64,000 nucleotides of DNA from Devosia sp. 2618 (GTDB lineage Bacteria; Pseudomonadota; Alphaproteobacteria; Rhizobiales; Devosiaceae), in the NCBI RefSeq assembly GCF_040546815.1, contig NZ_JBEPOO010000001.1, positions 2,294,001 through 2,358,000 on the forward strand. The letters run 5' to 3'. This document shows positions 63,171 through 64,000 of the stretch, in pieces (positions within the stretch are counted from its first letter, which is position 1; every line of letters begins with the position of its first letter). The notes under the pieces were generated by a model. That model did no database searches. It saw nothing but the letters and a program-made list of their open reading frames with translations, and was not told the DNA's origin. Both the position numbers and the translations under genes were made by a program.

Positions 63171-64000
63171 TGTCCCCACCCTGCTTGATGCCTGCGGCGT
63201 ACCGCATAATTTCTGATTCAGTGATTTCGGCGCCTTCGAGCTTTCCAGCCAGGCGTCCGTTGCGCATCACCAGCACGCGATGGCTCAGCCCGATCACTTC
63301 CTGCATCTCCGATGAGATCAGAATGATCGACTTACCCTCGGCGGCCAGCGCCGCGATGATGTGATAAATCTGCTGCTTGGTGCCGACATCGATGCCGCGC
63401 GTCGGCTCATCCATGATGATGATGTCCGGTTCGGCTTCCATGGTCTTGCCCAGCATCAGCTTTTGCTGATTGCCGCCTGACAGTTGGCCAACGCGCACCG
63501 AGGTGTCGCGGGCCCGAATGTCGAAGCGGCGCGTCGCGCGCTCCATCGCATCGGCTTCGCTCTTGCTGTCGAGGAAAATGCCGCGCAGATGCTTCTTGAT
63601 GGTCAACAGAGTGAGGTTTGGCTGCAGGCCAATATTGAGCAGCAGCCCCCGGCCCTTGCGGTCCTTGGTCATATAGGCCAGGCCCGCATCGACCGACTTG
63701 CCGACATCGGTGAAGTTGACCGGCTTGCCCTCGACTTCGATATCGCCTTCGGTCTTGAGGTTCAGCCCGACAATGGCCTCGGCCACCGCCGTCCGGCCCG
63801 AACCGATCAGACCGGCAAAACCCAGGATTTCGCCCCGGCGCAGGTCAAACGACATGTCCTGCACGCCCGGCGCCTTGAGGCCACGCACCGACAGCACCAC
63901 TGGCGCGTCGACATCGGGTTCATGCTTGGGCGGATAGAGATTGGAGAGTTCGCGGCCCACCATCATCTGCGCGATGGAGTCGGGCGTCAGTGCTTCTGTG
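63151..64000 (-). CDS. Sugar ABC transporter ATPase, RbsA-like (5' end outside window)
   Basis: Only the C-terminal 282 residues or so are inside the window. They correspond to the second nucleotide-binding domain of a duplicated RbsA-type ATPase: a degenerate Walker A (GLIGSGRTAVAE), the signature LSGGNQQKLML and Walker B IIIMDEPTRGIDVGTK. The frame continues to the edge with TEALTPDSIAQMMVG, typical of the linker between domains. It is the first visible gene of the operon. Confidence 0.9.
   Translation of the reverse strand, partial: TEALTPDSIAQMMVGRELSNLYPPKHEPDVDAPVVLSVRGLKAPGVQDMSFDLRRGEILGFAGLIGSGRTAVAEAIVGLNLKTEGDIEVEGKPVNFTDVGKSVDAGLAYMTKDRKGRGLLLNIGLQPNLTLLTIKKHLRGIFLDSKSEADAMERATRRFDIRARDTSVRVGQLSGGNQQKLMLGKTMEAEPDIIIMDEPTRGIDVGTKQQIYHIIAALAAEGKSIILISSEMQEVIGLSHRVLVMRNGRLAGKLEGAEITESEIMRYAAGIKQGGDNERISA

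Overview
The window looks like chromosome of a high-G+C alphaproteobacterium of the order Hyphomicrobiales, and the gene set (MucR, FnrN, DUF5330, DUF3422, the Tat-exported TIGR03808 protein, an R. etli-type asparaginase, Pseudomonas/Rhizobium-type rhamnose genes) fits Devosia or a close relative. The genus is an inference. I see no rRNA, tRNA, phage, transposase or CRISPR array. Short palindromic repeats of three related or distinct families are scattered between genes.

Layout. 1-6.3 kb: a peptidoglycan-binding membrane protein (cut by the window edge) and a PAS-type sensor kinase, then small proteins, SufE, a DnaA-domain-IV-like protein coupled to a DUF6456 protein, and MucR. 6.4-12.2 kb: a complete seven-gene Mrp Na+/H+ antiporter operon (mrpABCDEFG, minus strand). 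12.4-24.9 kb: oligopeptidase B, an AraC/MFS pair, Fe-type superoxide dismutase, an atypical receiver protein, a TetR regulator with a palindromic operator, a HerA-like ATPase, a Tat-exported beta-helix protein, a zinc asparaginase and small exported proteins.

25.1-37.7 kb is the most interesting region. At first sight it looks like hutU/hutH histidine utilisation, but the HutH-like enzyme has lost the Ala-Ser-Gly that makes the MIO cofactor, the HutU-like enzyme has lost the conserved cysteine, and hutI/hutG/hutF are absent. In their place are a DUF917 (S-methyl-thiohydantoin desulfurase family) protein, a cyclic amidase and an N-carbamoyl amino acid hydrolase, together with a betaine-type (OpuC/YehXYZ-like) ABC importer and a divergent LysR regulator with two N-terminal helix-turn-helix domains. 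This matches, step for step, a route from ergothioneine (or its S-methyl form) through thiourocanate, a thiohydantoin propionate, hydantoin propionate and N-carbamoylglutamate to glutamate. I predict an ergothioneine-type uptake and catabolism operon.

37.7-49 kb: a DUF3422 membrane protein; a divergent L-rhamnose locus (rhaR-rhaM facing rhaD-rhaI across a mirrored operator); methylmalonate-semialdehyde dehydrogenase; two LysR regulators; two DUF1127 proteins; YbaK. 49-56.6 kb: cytochrome bd oxidase (cydABX, minus) and its assembly ABC exporter (cydDC, plus) share a perfect FNR box, and fnrN lies next to cydC. cydD carries a 114-bp palindromic repeat in frame between its two domains. 57-60 kb: a copper efflux operon copA-cueR-copZ behind a 19-bp-spaced MerR-type promoter. 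60-64 kb: a duplicated DUF1428 protein and a ribose-type sugar ABC importer that runs off the right edge.
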